From NCBI GenBank assembly GCA_910587075.1, contig CAJUKE010000036.1, forward strand, positions 1 through 15,765: a stretch of DNA of 15,765 nt. Reading direction: 5' to 3'. Positions 1 to 6,653 of the stretch are shown piece by piece; the first letter of the stretch is position 1; each line of letters opens with the position of its first letter. The notes under the pieces are model-generated. The model was not told the origin of the DNA and ran no database searches. It saw only the letters and a program-made list of their open reading frames with translations. A program made the position numbers and the translations under genes. This DNA comes from an uncultured Muribaculaceae bacterium. GTDB taxonomy: Bacteria > Bacteroidota > Bacteroidia > Bacteroidales > Muribaculaceae.

Positions 1-52
1 AACGACCCCGAGATTACAAATCACGTGCTCTGGCCAACTGAGCTAAAGAGGC
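1..52 (-). tRNA. tRNA-Thr (anticodon TGT), 3' part cut by window edge
   Basis: Read on the minus strand, the sequence begins with a GCCTCTTT acceptor strand, continues with a canonical D-arm (AGCTCAGTTGGCCAGAGCA) and then an anticodon arm whose seven-base loop TTTGTAA carries anticodon TGT, which reads ACA threonine codons. The anticodon stem (CGTGA with TCTCG) has a central T-T mismatch. The variable loop is just beginning at the window edge, so the T-arm and acceptor 3' strand lie outside; about 52 of the expected 73-76 bases are present. The 5' end at 52 is set by the acceptor strand. A Bacteroidetes-type promoter lies upstream at 169-199. Confidence 0.93.
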
Positions 53-168
53 AGCTTTCAAAGTTCTAAGCAATCGGGGCTGCGGCCGCGGGGTTCCCGA
101 ACAAACGCACCCTTCGGAGCGTTAAACCTTTTAAGGCTTCGGGCAGCGTTCTGCCTCATTTGCGGTTG

Positions 169-199
169 CAAAGTTACGCACTATTTTTGAATCTGCAAA
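169..199 (-). promoter_or_regulatory. Promoter for the tRNA-Thr transcript
   Basis: On the minus strand a -33 TTTG (199-196) is followed after 19 bases by TAACTTTG (176-169), a perfect match to the Bacteroidetes -7 consensus TAnnTTTG. Transcription would start near 163-165 and run through about 110 bases of leader into the tRNA at 52. It lies downstream of the lipoprotein gene on the same strand, so it most likely serves the tRNA and whatever follows beyond the window. Confidence 0.75.
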
Positions 200-249
200 T
201 ATTTCCGCCAAAAAATTTCGCCCGAACACCGAAAAAATCGCGAAAACCG

Positions 250-283
250 CCCCACAGCGTCCCAAAACGCCCCTTTCCGCCCC
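250..283 (-). other. Potential G-quadruplex in the lipoprotein 3' region
   Basis: The minus strand has four G runs: GGGG (283-280), GGGG (273-270), GGG (263-261) and GGGG (253-250), separated by loops of 6, 6 and 7 bases. This satisfies the usual G3+N1-7 pattern. More G runs follow on the 5' side (296-293 and 316-313). It lies 56-89 bases beyond the lipoprotein stop codon and before the tRNA promoter, so it would be in the 3' untranslated RNA. Folding is inferred, and a GC-rich genome can produce such runs by chance. Confidence 0.5.
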
Positions 284-338
284 TAAAATCTGCCCCGGGA
301 GCTCCGTTTCCGCCCCTCGCGGGATGGCGCCGGGAGCG

Positions 339-971
339 TCACGGCACCGGCGGCGCCGAAAGGAGCGAACCAGGCCCGGCCTCGGCGAGCCGGAAACGGC
401 GCCCCGCCACCTCGGCCAACAGCTCCAGCCGGAAATCGGCCAGCGCAGCGCGCTCCGCGGCGCCTAACTCCAGACGGAGCGCCGACAGCTCGGCCTCCTC
501 CTCGGGATACAGCGGGCGCCGGAGAGCCTCCTCCTCGTACCCCTCGATCTTGGCGGCAACCGCGAGCGCCCCGGAGCGACCGCCGAAGAAAAGGCTCCAT
601 CGGTCGGACGCCGCGGCCCGCCGGGTGTAGGACGAGCCGTCGCCATAACCCATCATCAGCAGATAGCGCGCCTCCAAGTCGCCGAAGCACGCCTCGAAGC
701 CGCCACTGACGCGGCACTCTATCACATAAGGCGTATAGTAGAGCGATAGCGTCGCCTTCCGGCGGGCCTCTTCGGCCATCGCCTCAAGCGCGTCCCCGGA
801 AGGCTCCGACGGCTCGGGTTCCGCGGACGGCTCGCGGTCGCCTCCCGCCTCGGCGGGCGGGAGCGCGGGGCGGCGCTCCGGGGCCGGGTCGGGCTCGTCG
901 CGGCGGCATCCGCCGCACAACAGCGCGCCCGCGAGCGCCATCGCGCAAATAGTCAGTCGGGTAGGTAGCAT
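339..971 (-). CDS. Putative lipoprotein of unknown function (210 aa)
   Basis: I do not recognise the family. The N-terminus is a short lipoprotein signal: Arg5, a hydrophobic stretch of about 12 residues, then LLCGGC with the likely lipidated Cys22. Acidic residues follow closely (RRDEPD), resembling the charged signals that send some Bacteroidetes lipoproteins to the cell surface, although this is not an exact match. A Pro/Glu/Ala-rich linker spans roughly residues 24-60. The folded part contains paired aromatic segments (YYTPYVIECRVSGGFEACF) and ends in an Ala/Glu/Leu/Arg-rich helical region. I chose the ATG at 971 because it gives the charged signal peptide and because a good promoter ends just upstream (980-1010); the in-frame ATG at 1022 lies upstream of that promoter. 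An internal ATG at 941 would leave a signal lacking positive charge. The gene is monocistronic and divergent from the aminopeptidase operon. Confidence 0.72.
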   Translation of the reverse strand: MLPTRLTICAMALAGALLCGGCRRDEPDPAPERRPALPPAEAGGDREPSAEPEPSEPSGDALEAMAEEARRKATLSLYYTPYVIECRVSGGFEACFGDLEARYLLMMGYGDGSSYTRRAAASDRWSLFFGGRSGALAVAAKIEGYEEEALRRPLYPEEEAELSALRLELGAAERAALADFRLELLAEVAGRRFRLAEAGPGSLLSAPPVP

Positions 972-979
972 ATCGCGGG

Positions 980-1010
980 CAAAGGTAGCCCATAGCGCCG
1001 GATTACGCAA
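980..1010 (-). promoter_or_regulatory. Promoter for the lipoprotein gene
   Basis: On the minus strand TTG (1010-1008) is followed after 20 bases by TACCTTTG (987-980), an exact TAnnTTTG match. Only eight bases separate the box from the ATG at 971, so the transcript would have almost no 5' leader if that start is right. Confidence 0.7.
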
Positions 1011-1051
1011 GCGTCGCGCCACACATTGATAAGAATGGGTTCGGTTTTTAA

Positions 1052-1082
1052 TTGGATTTTGGCGGGATTTTCGCTAATTTTG
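1052..1082 (+). promoter_or_regulatory. Promoter for the aminopeptidase operon
   Basis: TTG (1052-1054), 20 bases, then TAATTTTG (1075-1082), an exact -7 match. The predicted transcript starts near 1086, about 20 bases before the ATG at 1106. An in-frame ttg at 1052 falls inside the promoter and is therefore not the start codon. Confidence 0.75.
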
Positions 1083-1105
1083 CCTCAGACAAAACTGAAC
1101 CTCAT

Positions 1106-2890
1106 ATGGAAGAAATCAAGACGCGCCTCGCGGAATTCCGCGCGGCAATGAAAAAGGCGGGCGTAGCGGCCGCCATCATACCCCAGACCGACGCCCACCT
1201 CGGGGAGTACATAGCCGACCACTGGCAGGTGCGCCGCTGGCTCAGCGGATTCACCGGATCGGCGGGCACACTGGTGTTCGCCCCCTCCGAGACCCTCCTC
1301 TGGACCGACTCGCGCTACTTCCTCCAGGCCAACGAGCAGCTCGCCGGCACCGGAATCACCCTGATGAAGGAGGGGATCCCCGGCACGCCGACCATCGCCG
1401 CCTACCTCGCCGCCAACCTCGTCAAGGGCTCGGCCGTGGGGCTCGATGGCAAGCTCTTCGCCACCACCGAAATCGCCGACCTCCGCGCCAAGCTCGAAAA
1501 GCACGGGCTGCGGCTCGACACCCATTTCGACCCGATTGACGCGCTTTGGGCCGACCGCCCCGAGCTACCCTCCGCCGCGGTGTTCATCCACGAGGAGAAG
1601 TTCGCCGGGCGCTCAGCCGCCGACAAAATCCGCGACACCCTGGCCCAGGCGCGCGAGCAGGGGGCCGACTCGATGTTCGTCTCCGGCCTCGACGAGATAG
1701 CCTGGGTGCTCAACCTCCGCTCGTCCGACGTGAAGCGCACCCCGGTGGCCACCGCCTTCCTCTACCTCTCGGCCAAGGGCTCGACACTCTTCATCAAGCC
1801 CGAGAAGATTTCGCGCGAGGTGCGCGCCTACATCGACGAAATCGGCCTGACGGTGCGCCCCTACGACGCCGCGCTGCCGATGCTCAACGCCCTCCCCGAC
1901 GACGCCCTGGTGCTCATCGAGGCACCGCGGACCTCGCAGGCCGTGGTCGACGCCCTCGGTAGCCGCGCCGTGTTCGGCGCCTCCCCCATCGTGGCCCTCA
2001 AAGCGGTGAAAAACCAGGTGCAGATCGCCGGCATACGCAAGGCCATGGAGCACGACGGCGCCGCCATGACCCTCTCGCTCATCGAAATCGAGCGCCGCAT
2101 GGCGGCCGGCAACGCGCTCACCGAGCTCGACATCGAGGAGATTCTCACCCGCCACCGCTCGGCCCAGCCCTACTATTTCGACGACAGTTTCGACACCATC
2201 GCGGGCTACGGCCCCCACGGCGCCATAGTCCACTACTCGGCCACCCCCGAGTCGGCCTCCCGGCTCAAACCCGAGGGGCTGCTGCTGATCGACTCCGGCG
2301 CGCAGTACCTCTGGGGCACCACCGACATTACCCGCACCATAGCCCTCGGCACCCCCACCCCCGCCGAGAAGCGCGACTTCACCCTGGTGATGAAGGGGCA
2401 CATAGCCCTCGCGACCGCCATATTCCCCGAAGGGACCCGCGGCGGCCAGCTCGACGCCCTGGCCCGCCAGTTCCTCTGGCAGGAGGGGCTCAGCTACCTC
2501 CACGGCACAGGCCACGGCGTGGGCCACTTCCTCTCGGTCCACGAGGGGCCGCAGAGCATCCGCCTCAACGACGTGCCCTACGACCTCAAGCCCGGCATGC
2601 TCACCTCCAACGAGCCGGGGCTCTACCGAGCCGGGGTCCACGGCATCCGCTGCGAGAACCTGGTGCTGACGGTGCCCGCCTTCACAACCGAGTTCGGCAA
2701 CTTCTACCGTTTCGAGACCATGACCCTCTGCCCCTTCGACCGCTCGCTCTTCGACACAGCGATGATGACGCGCCGCGAAATCGAGTGGGTCAACGCCTAC
2801 CACGAGGAGGTTTACCGCCGCGTAAGCCCCCTGCTGGAGGAGGACGCCCGCGCGTGGCTCGCCGAAAAGACCAAACCCCTCGAAGTCTGA
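1106..2890 (+). CDS. Xaa-Pro aminopeptidase (aminopeptidase P, M24B family)
   Basis: This enzyme removes an N-terminal residue that precedes proline, using two metal ions. At 594 residues it is the long, three-domain form related to eukaryotic XPNPEP1 rather than the roughly 440-residue E. coli PepP: two creatinase-like N-terminal domains (about 1-310), the pita-bread catalytic domain (about 315-530) and the C-terminal extension typical of this subfamily (last 60 or so residues). Metal ligands are visible: Asp396 (IDSG), Asp407 (TTDITRT), His470 (HGTGHGVGH), Glu503 (SNEPGLY) and Glu517 (CENLVL). His466 and His479 match the catalytic histidines. No signal peptide is present, so it should be cytoplasmic and act in dipeptide and peptide turnover. 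The ATG at 1106 is preceded by a promoter at the right distance. It is the first gene of a probable three-gene operon; the next gene starts 24 bases downstream. Confidence 0.97.
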   Translation: MEEIKTRLAEFRAAMKKAGVAAAIIPQTDAHLGEYIADHWQVRRWLSGFTGSAGTLVFAPSETLLWTDSRYFLQANEQLAGTGITLMKEGIPGTPTIAAYLAANLVKGSAVGLDGKLFATTEIADLRAKLEKHGLRLDTHFDPIDALWADRPELPSAAVFIHEEKFAGRSAADKIRDTLAQAREQGADSMFVSGLDEIAWVLNLRSSDVKRTPVATAFLYLSAKGSTLFIKPEKISREVRAYIDEIGLTVRPYDAALPMLNALPDDALVLIEAPRTSQAVVDALGSRAVFGASPIVALKAVKNQVQIAGIRKAMEHDGAAMTLSLIEIERRMAAGNALTELDIEEILTRHRSAQPYYFDDSFDTIAGYGPHGAIVHYSATPESASRLKPEGLLLIDSGAQYLWGTTDITRTIALGTPTPAEKRDFTLVMKGHIALATAIFPEGTRGGQLDALARQFLWQEGLSYLHGTGHGVGHFLSVHEGPQSIRLNDVPYDLKPGMLTSNEPGLYRAGVHGIRCENLVLTVPAFTTEFGNFYRFETMTLCPFDRSLFDTAMMTRREIEWVNAYHEEVYRRVSPLLEEDARAWLAEKTKPLEV

Positions 2891-2914
2891 CCCCAAACCC
2901 AACTTAGCAAGAAA

Positions 2915-3454
2915 ATGGCACTCATAATACCCCTGCGGGGATTCACCCCGAAAATCGGTCGGGAATGCTTCCTGGCCCCCAACGCCTCGGTGATAGGCGA
3001 CGTTGAGATGGGCGACCAGTGCTCCGTATGGTTCAACACCGTGCTGCGGGGCGACGTCAACTCCATCCGCATCGGCAACCGCGTAAACATCCAGGACGGC
3101 TCGGTGCTGCACACCCTCTATCAGAAATCGACCATCGAAATCGGCAACGACGTGTCGATAGGCCACAACGTGACCATCCACGGCGCCAAAATCCACGACT
3201 TCGCCCTCATCGGCATGGGAGCCGTGGTGATGGACGACGCCGTGGTCGGCGAGGGGGCCCTGGTGGCCGCCGGAGCCGTCGTGCTGTCGAAAACGCAGAT
3301 CGGCCCCCACGAGATGTGGGCCGGCGCCCCGGCGAAGTTCGTCAAGATGATGGAGCCGGAGAAAGCCCGCGAACTCAACGAGAAGATAGCCCGCAACTAC
3401 CTCTTCTACTCCAAGTGGTACAGCGAGCCCGGATCCGAACCCTACGAAATCTGA
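2915..3454 (+). CDS. Gamma-class carbonic anhydrase family protein (left-handed beta-helix)
   Basis: A 179-residue hexapeptide-repeat protein. The repeats (for example IGDVEMGDQCSVWFNTVLRGD and IGNDVSIGHNVTIHGAKI) form a left-handed beta-helix trimer, closed by a C-terminal helix (about 150-175). The three zinc/iron ligands of gamma carbonic anhydrase are present as His66, His84 and His89, with the same five-residue spacing between the last two as in archaeal Cam. The supporting residues Arg45, Asp47, Gln60 and Asp61 are also kept. The acidic proton-shuttle loop of Cam is missing, as in the shorter CamH/YrdA-type members, whose CO2-hydration activity is often weak or unproven. It lies 24 bases after the aminopeptidase and 13 bases before the MgtC gene, all on one strand, so co-transcription is likely. 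The start is an ATG after an A-rich stretch. Confidence 0.95.
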   Translation: MALIIPLRGFTPKIGRECFLAPNASVIGDVEMGDQCSVWFNTVLRGDVNSIRIGNRVNIQDGSVLHTLYQKSTIEIGNDVSIGHNVTIHGAKIHDFALIGMGAVVMDDAVVGEGALVAAGAVVLSKTQIGPHEMWAGAPAKFVKMMEPEKARELNEKIARNYLFYSKWYSEPGSEPYEI

Positions 3455-3467
3455 GAAACCCCAACCT

Positions 3468-4178
3468 ATGTTTGAAAATTTCTGGGATATACTGACATCG
3501 ACCGAGATTAACGTGGTCAACGCCGCCGCGCGGCTGCTGCTGAGCATGGCCCTCGGGGCCGTGGTTGGCGCCGAGCGCAAGCGCAAGGGGCAGATTGCCG
3601 GAGTGCGCACCTTCGCGCTCATTTCGATGGGTGCCTGCCTGGCCATGCTGCTGTCGATCTACGTCCCCCAGGAATATCTCGGACTGAAGAACGGCGACCC
3701 CGGGCGAATAGCCGCCCAGGTGGTCACCGGGGTCGGATTCCTCGGCGGCGGCGCGATGATACACATGAAGGGCTCGGTGAAAGGGCTCACCACCGCCGCC
3801 GGCATCTGGATCACGGCCACCATCGGCATGGCCGTCGGAGTGGGCATGTACTTCAGCTCGATGGCCGCGACGGCGCTGACGCTGCTGGTGCTCGCCGGGT
3901 TCGAGTTCTACGAGCACCGGGCGGGCATGGGTCAGGAGAGCCGCGCCATAAAGATTACCGTCGACGGTATACTGACCGACACCGCGCCCTATTCGGCGGC
4001 GCTCAAAAACGCCGGGGTACACCTCTCGACCTTCTACCTCCGATACGACTACGACGAGCGCACCACCGACCTGACGCTCATAGTGCTCGCGCCGTCGCAC
4101 AGCGACTACCTGCCGCTGTTCGACGCCCTCGCGAAGCTCGGCGCCACCCGCTCGCTCACCCTCTCGTCGCAGGGATGA
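3468..4178 (+). CDS. MgtC/SapB family membrane protein
   Basis: A 236-residue inner-membrane protein. The family signature is clear: a first helix leading into GAVVGAERKRKGQIAG (about 30-45) and VRTFALISMGA, then GVGFLGGGAMI and GLTTAAGIWITATIGMAVG, giving about five membrane helices in residues 15-150. A soluble C-terminal domain (about 155-236) follows, of the ACT-like type seen in longer MgtC relatives. MgtC of Salmonella supports growth in low magnesium and inside macrophages, in part by acting on the F-type ATPase; commensal homologues are much less understood. It is the last gene of the operon and ends 29 bases before the stop codon of the convergent patatin gene. A weak inverted repeat (GAGGG 4186-4190, CCCTC 4205-4209) in the gap is too poor to call a terminator. 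Confidence 0.93.
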   Translation: MFENFWDILTSTEINVVNAAARLLLSMALGAVVGAERKRKGQIAGVRTFALISMGACLAMLLSIYVPQEYLGLKNGDPGRIAAQVVTGVGFLGGGAMIHMKGSVKGLTTAAGIWITATIGMAVGVGMYFSSMAATALTLLVLAGFEFYEHRAGMGQESRAIKITVDGILTDTAPYSAALKNAGVHLSTFYLRYDYDERTTDLTLIVLAPSHSDYLPLFDALAKLGATRSLTLSSQG

Positions 4179-4207
4179 GCCTTTAGAGGGCGTTCAAAAC
4201 ATCCCCC

Positions 4208-6559
4208 TCACCTCAGGAACGAGGAGGCGTGGAAGTAGAGCCCGAACGAGATTCCCACATGCCAGTTGCGCGCCGGGAACGTAAGATAATTCACATAGCC
4301 GCATATCGAGGCGAACGGCAGGTTGTACACCAGGTCGAGCTCCCCGATAAACTCCGGATTCGAGAACCAACGGCCCCTCATCGCCCCCAACGGCGTCGAG
4401 GGGTCTTGCTCTATGCGGCGGAACGGCAGGAACATATAGCCCGAAAGCCTCACCTGCGCCATATTAAAGGGCTTCCAGATGGGCGTGACACCCACGGCGG
4501 CGAACGAGTTGGCCCGGAAAGCCTTGTTGAACGACACCTCCGAGGCCGGGGTCGGGGTGAAGGCCGGGGCGTTGACCAGCGACGCGTAGTAGGTGTTGAG
4601 CAGGCCGCGGGTCGACACCAGCACGTCGGCCGACAGCCCCAGGGCGCACCGCTTCCCGAGTGGGAAATACTTCTCGGCCTGGAGCTCGGCCTGGAACCAG
4701 TGCACGCGCTCGTCGAGCTGGTCGTCGGCCCCCTCGACGTCGCTCTGGCGGTAATAATAGTTGCCCACGTTCTCCATGGCCGTGAGGCGCAGGGCGTACC
4801 CCTCGGAAGCGAAGCTGCGGTTGTCGAGGGCGTCGAACTCCAGGCGCGCCACCGCCTGGCCTAAGTGCATCGTGGTGCGCTCGCGGCCACTCTCTGTGAA
4901 GTCGCCCCGGTCGTTGGCGTAGAAGCGGTCCTTGACCACCCCGCCGCCGACCCCTACCGACGCTTTCCCCTTGCGCCCCACGGCCCAGCCGTAGCTGAGG
5001 CGGCCGAACCCCTCGTGGTGGGTGATGAAGGTCGGGGAGCTGTCCTCGTAGAAGAGCTTGTCGTTCTCGTAATATTTCTTTCGGGAGTATACCGCCTCGA
5101 AGTCGAGGGCCGACGGGAGCGACGACGGTATGTAGAGGCGCGCCCTACCCTCGGCCGCCATATAGCTCTGGCCGATCCACCCCATGACGCGGGCGTCGAA
5201 CGAATGGCGCTTGAGCGTCGCGAAGCTCGCCGAGAGGAAAATCATGGAGCTGGTGGTCGACGAGAGGTACCCCCCGGCGCCGAGCGAGAAGTTGCTCTTG
5301 GGCTGGGCCGCGAGGTCGAGGGTGAAGAGGCCGTCGCGCTCGTCGTAGCGCGCCTGGGGCACCAGGTTGCGGAGCCTCCCGGGCGATATGGCGCGGTAGT
5401 AGGCGAGCTTGGCCTGCTCGATGCCGAAGGTGTCGGTCCCCTTCTTGGGGCGGAACAGCGCCGCGAGATATTCGTTCTGGGCTCGGGTGCCCCCGGTGAC
5501 ATTCACGGAGTCGAAGCGCACATAGGGGGTGGCCGACTTGAACACCCTGCGGCGCAGCTCGCGGGCCTCGGCGGGCACGCGGCTGGTGACCCTCCCCCGC
5601 AGCGAGTCCATCATCTCCAGGGCGCGGTTGTAGCCGATCTCGTAGATTTCCCGGGCCTTGCCGAAGTCGAGGAGCGAGAACTGGCTCACGTCGACGTGTA
5701 TCTTCATACCCTCGTCGGCGGGGAGGTCGTAGTCGTTGTTCTGGATAATCATATCCTCAAGCTGGCTCATCAGCGAGGTGGAGGGGGCGGGGTTGAGCGA
5801 GTGCACGTCGACACCGATCATGAACGACGGCGCGAAGTCCTCGCGCATCACGTCGACCGGGAAGTTGTCGTAGATCCCCCCGTCGTAAACGTACACCCCG
5901 TTCATCTTTATCGGCTGGAACACCGCCGGAAACGACATCGAGGCGCGGATGGCGTCGCCCAGCGAGCCGGAGCGGCACACGATCTTATGCTTGTGGATCA
6001 CGTCGGAGGTCACGCAGCGGAACGGCACGAAGAGCCGGTCGAAGTCGCCCCCGCACTGCGCCGTGTAGCCCGAGAAGAGCTCCATGAACGCGAAGTTCAT
6101 CGGTATGGGGGATATGAGGCTCGTCGGGAGTATGTCGGCCCCCTTCCCCACGGAGTCCTTCGGCGAGAGGTTGATGTTGATATGCGAGAAGGCCGGGGTG
6201 TTGGGCTGGCGCACGAAGTAATAGGTGAGCGCCGGGTCGACGCGCCCCGTCGACCAGTTGGCGAAACCGGGCGACAGTATCATCGACATCATCTCGGCGG
6301 GGGTGTAGCCCGAGGCGTAGAGCCCCCCGACAATGGCGCCCATCGAGGTGCCGGCGACGTAGTCGATCGGAATATCATTGTCCTCCAGAGCCTGTATCAC
6401 GCCAATGTGGGCGATACCCTTGGCGCCTCCGCCACTGAGCACAAGCCCCACCGACTGCCCCGCGGGGTAGGCGACGGAATCACCCGCCGCCGGCACTCCC
6501 TGCGCCGGGGCGAACAGAGCGGGCAGCAGCGCGGCCGCTATCGTCAGCATCCTTCTCAT
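4208..6559 (-). CDS. Patatin-like phospholipase fused to an outer-membrane beta-barrel
   Basis: A 783-residue protein with a signal peptide (MRRMLTIAAALLPALFAPAQ). The patatin domain spans about 35-320: oxyanion motif GGGAKG (43-48), nucleophile Ser72 in GTSMG, and catalytic Asp226 in DGG, so the Ser-Asp dyad is intact. Residues about 345-430 (beginning VRFDSVNVTGG) look like a POTRA domain. The rest (about 435-783) alternates polar and hydrophobic residues with many aromatics and has the look of a bacterial surface antigen-type barrel. The order patatin-POTRA-barrel is that of type Vd autotransporters such as PlpD, although in Bacteroidetes the passenger may stay attached. Likely activity is acyl hydrolysis of phospholipids at the outer membrane or beyond; the true substrate is unknown. 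An ATG at 6550 is an alternative start. The gene is divergent from the helicase and convergent with the MgtC gene. Confidence 0.94.
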   Translation of the reverse strand: MRRMLTIAAALLPALFAPAQGVPAAGDSVAYPAGQSVGLVLSGGGAKGIAHIGVIQALEDNDIPIDYVAGTSMGAIVGGLYASGYTPAEMMSMILSPGFANWSTGRVDPALTYYFVRQPNTPAFSHININLSPKDSVGKGADILPTSLISPIPMNFAFMELFSGYTAQCGGDFDRLFVPFRCVTSDVIHKHKIVCRSGSLGDAIRASMSFPAVFQPIKMNGVYVYDGGIYDNFPVDVMREDFAPSFMIGVDVHSLNPAPSTSLMSQLEDMIIQNNDYDLPADEGMKIHVDVSQFSLLDFGKAREIYEIGYNRALEMMDSLRGRVTSRVPAEARELRRRVFKSATPYVRFDSVNVTGGTRAQNEYLAALFRPKKGTDTFGIEQAKLAYYRAISPGRLRNLVPQARYDERDGLFTLDLAAQPKSNFSLGAGGYLSSTTSSMIFLSASFATLKRHSFDARVMGWIGQSYMAAEGRARLYIPSSLPSALDFEAVYSRKKYYENDKLFYEDSSPTFITHHEGFGRLSYGWAVGRKGKASVGVGGGVVKDRFYANDRGDFTESGRERTTMHLGQAVARLEFDALDNRSFASEGYALRLTAMENVGNYYYRQSDVEGADDQLDERVHWFQAELQAEKYFPLGKRCALGLSADVLVSTRGLLNTYYASLVNAPAFTPTPASEVSFNKAFRANSFAAVGVTPIWKPFNMAQVRLSGYMFLPFRRIEQDPSTPLGAMRGRWFSNPEFIGELDLVYNLPFASICGYVNYLTFPARNWHVGISFGLYFHASSFLR

Positions 6560-6590
6560 AAGTAGGTCGTGGTATCAATCTATTAAATGA

Positions 6591-6598
6591 CAAATTTA
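6591..6598 (-). promoter_or_regulatory. -7 box for the patatin gene
   Basis: TAAATTTG on the minus strand (6598-6591) is an exact TAnnTTTG match 31 bases before the ATG at 6559. No TTG lies at the expected -33 distance, so this is a partial promoter call. Confidence 0.45.
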
Positions 6599-6640
6599 AC
6601 TAATAAAACGCAAACGGGGCGGTTTTAGGTCAAAAAACCT

Positions 6641-6648
6641 TAACTTCG
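6641..6648 (+). promoter_or_regulatory. Probable -7 box for the helicase gene
   Basis: TAACTTCG differs from TAnnTTTG at one base and lies only five bases before the ATG at 6654, which would make the mRNA nearly leaderless. No clear -33 element is visible. Confidence 0.35.
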
Positions 6649-6653
6649 CGAGT

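Larger units (their letters stand above)
53..338. other. Non-coding spacer between lipoprotein stop and tRNA
   Basis: This 286-base stretch has no credible gene. Bases 53-168 would form the leader of the tRNA transcript and contain small hairpins: arms 142-146 and 151-155, arms 104-108 and 119-123, and the palindrome CCTTTTAAGG at 127-136. Bases 169-199 are the promoter. Bases 200-338 are the 3' flank of the lipoprotein gene, rich in C runs on the plus strand, with the 11-base direct repeat TTTCCGCCCCT at 274-284 and 307-317 and a potential G-quadruplex on the minus strand at 250-283. I found no clear hairpin-plus-T-tract terminator for the lipoprotein gene. Confidence 0.6.

Noticed and set aside
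274..317. Direct repeat TTTCCGCCCCT (274-284, 307-317) as a tandem repeat array or CRISPR-like unit
   Set aside because: Only two copies 33 bases apart in a C-rich tract; no regular spacer or repeat structure.
160..717. Open frames opposite and beside the lipoprotein gene (160-630 plus, 283-717 minus)
   Set aside because: Ser/Arg/Pro or Arg/Gly-rich translations without structure; they cross the tRNA promoter or lack any start context.
1052..1105. Upstream in-frame start for the aminopeptidase at 1052
   Set aside because: It lies within the -33 element of the gene's own promoter and adds residues not expected for the family.
1613..3646. A 677-codon open frame on the minus strand antisense to the aminopeptidase and carbonic anhydrase-like genes
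   Set aside because: Its translation is a Gly/Val/His/Glu-rich string with no domain, and the plus-strand genes have full catalytic motifs. Long antisense frames are expected where third positions are mostly G or C.
4179..4210. Inverted repeat GAGGG/CCCTC between the MgtC and patatin genes as a bidirectional terminator
   Set aside because: Only five pairs with a loop of about 14 bases and no T tract on either side.
4865..6565. A 566-codon open frame on the plus strand antisense to the patatin gene
   Set aside because: Composition is dominated by Arg/Gly/Glu/His/Val without motifs, while the minus strand encodes an intact patatin-barrel protein over the same bases.
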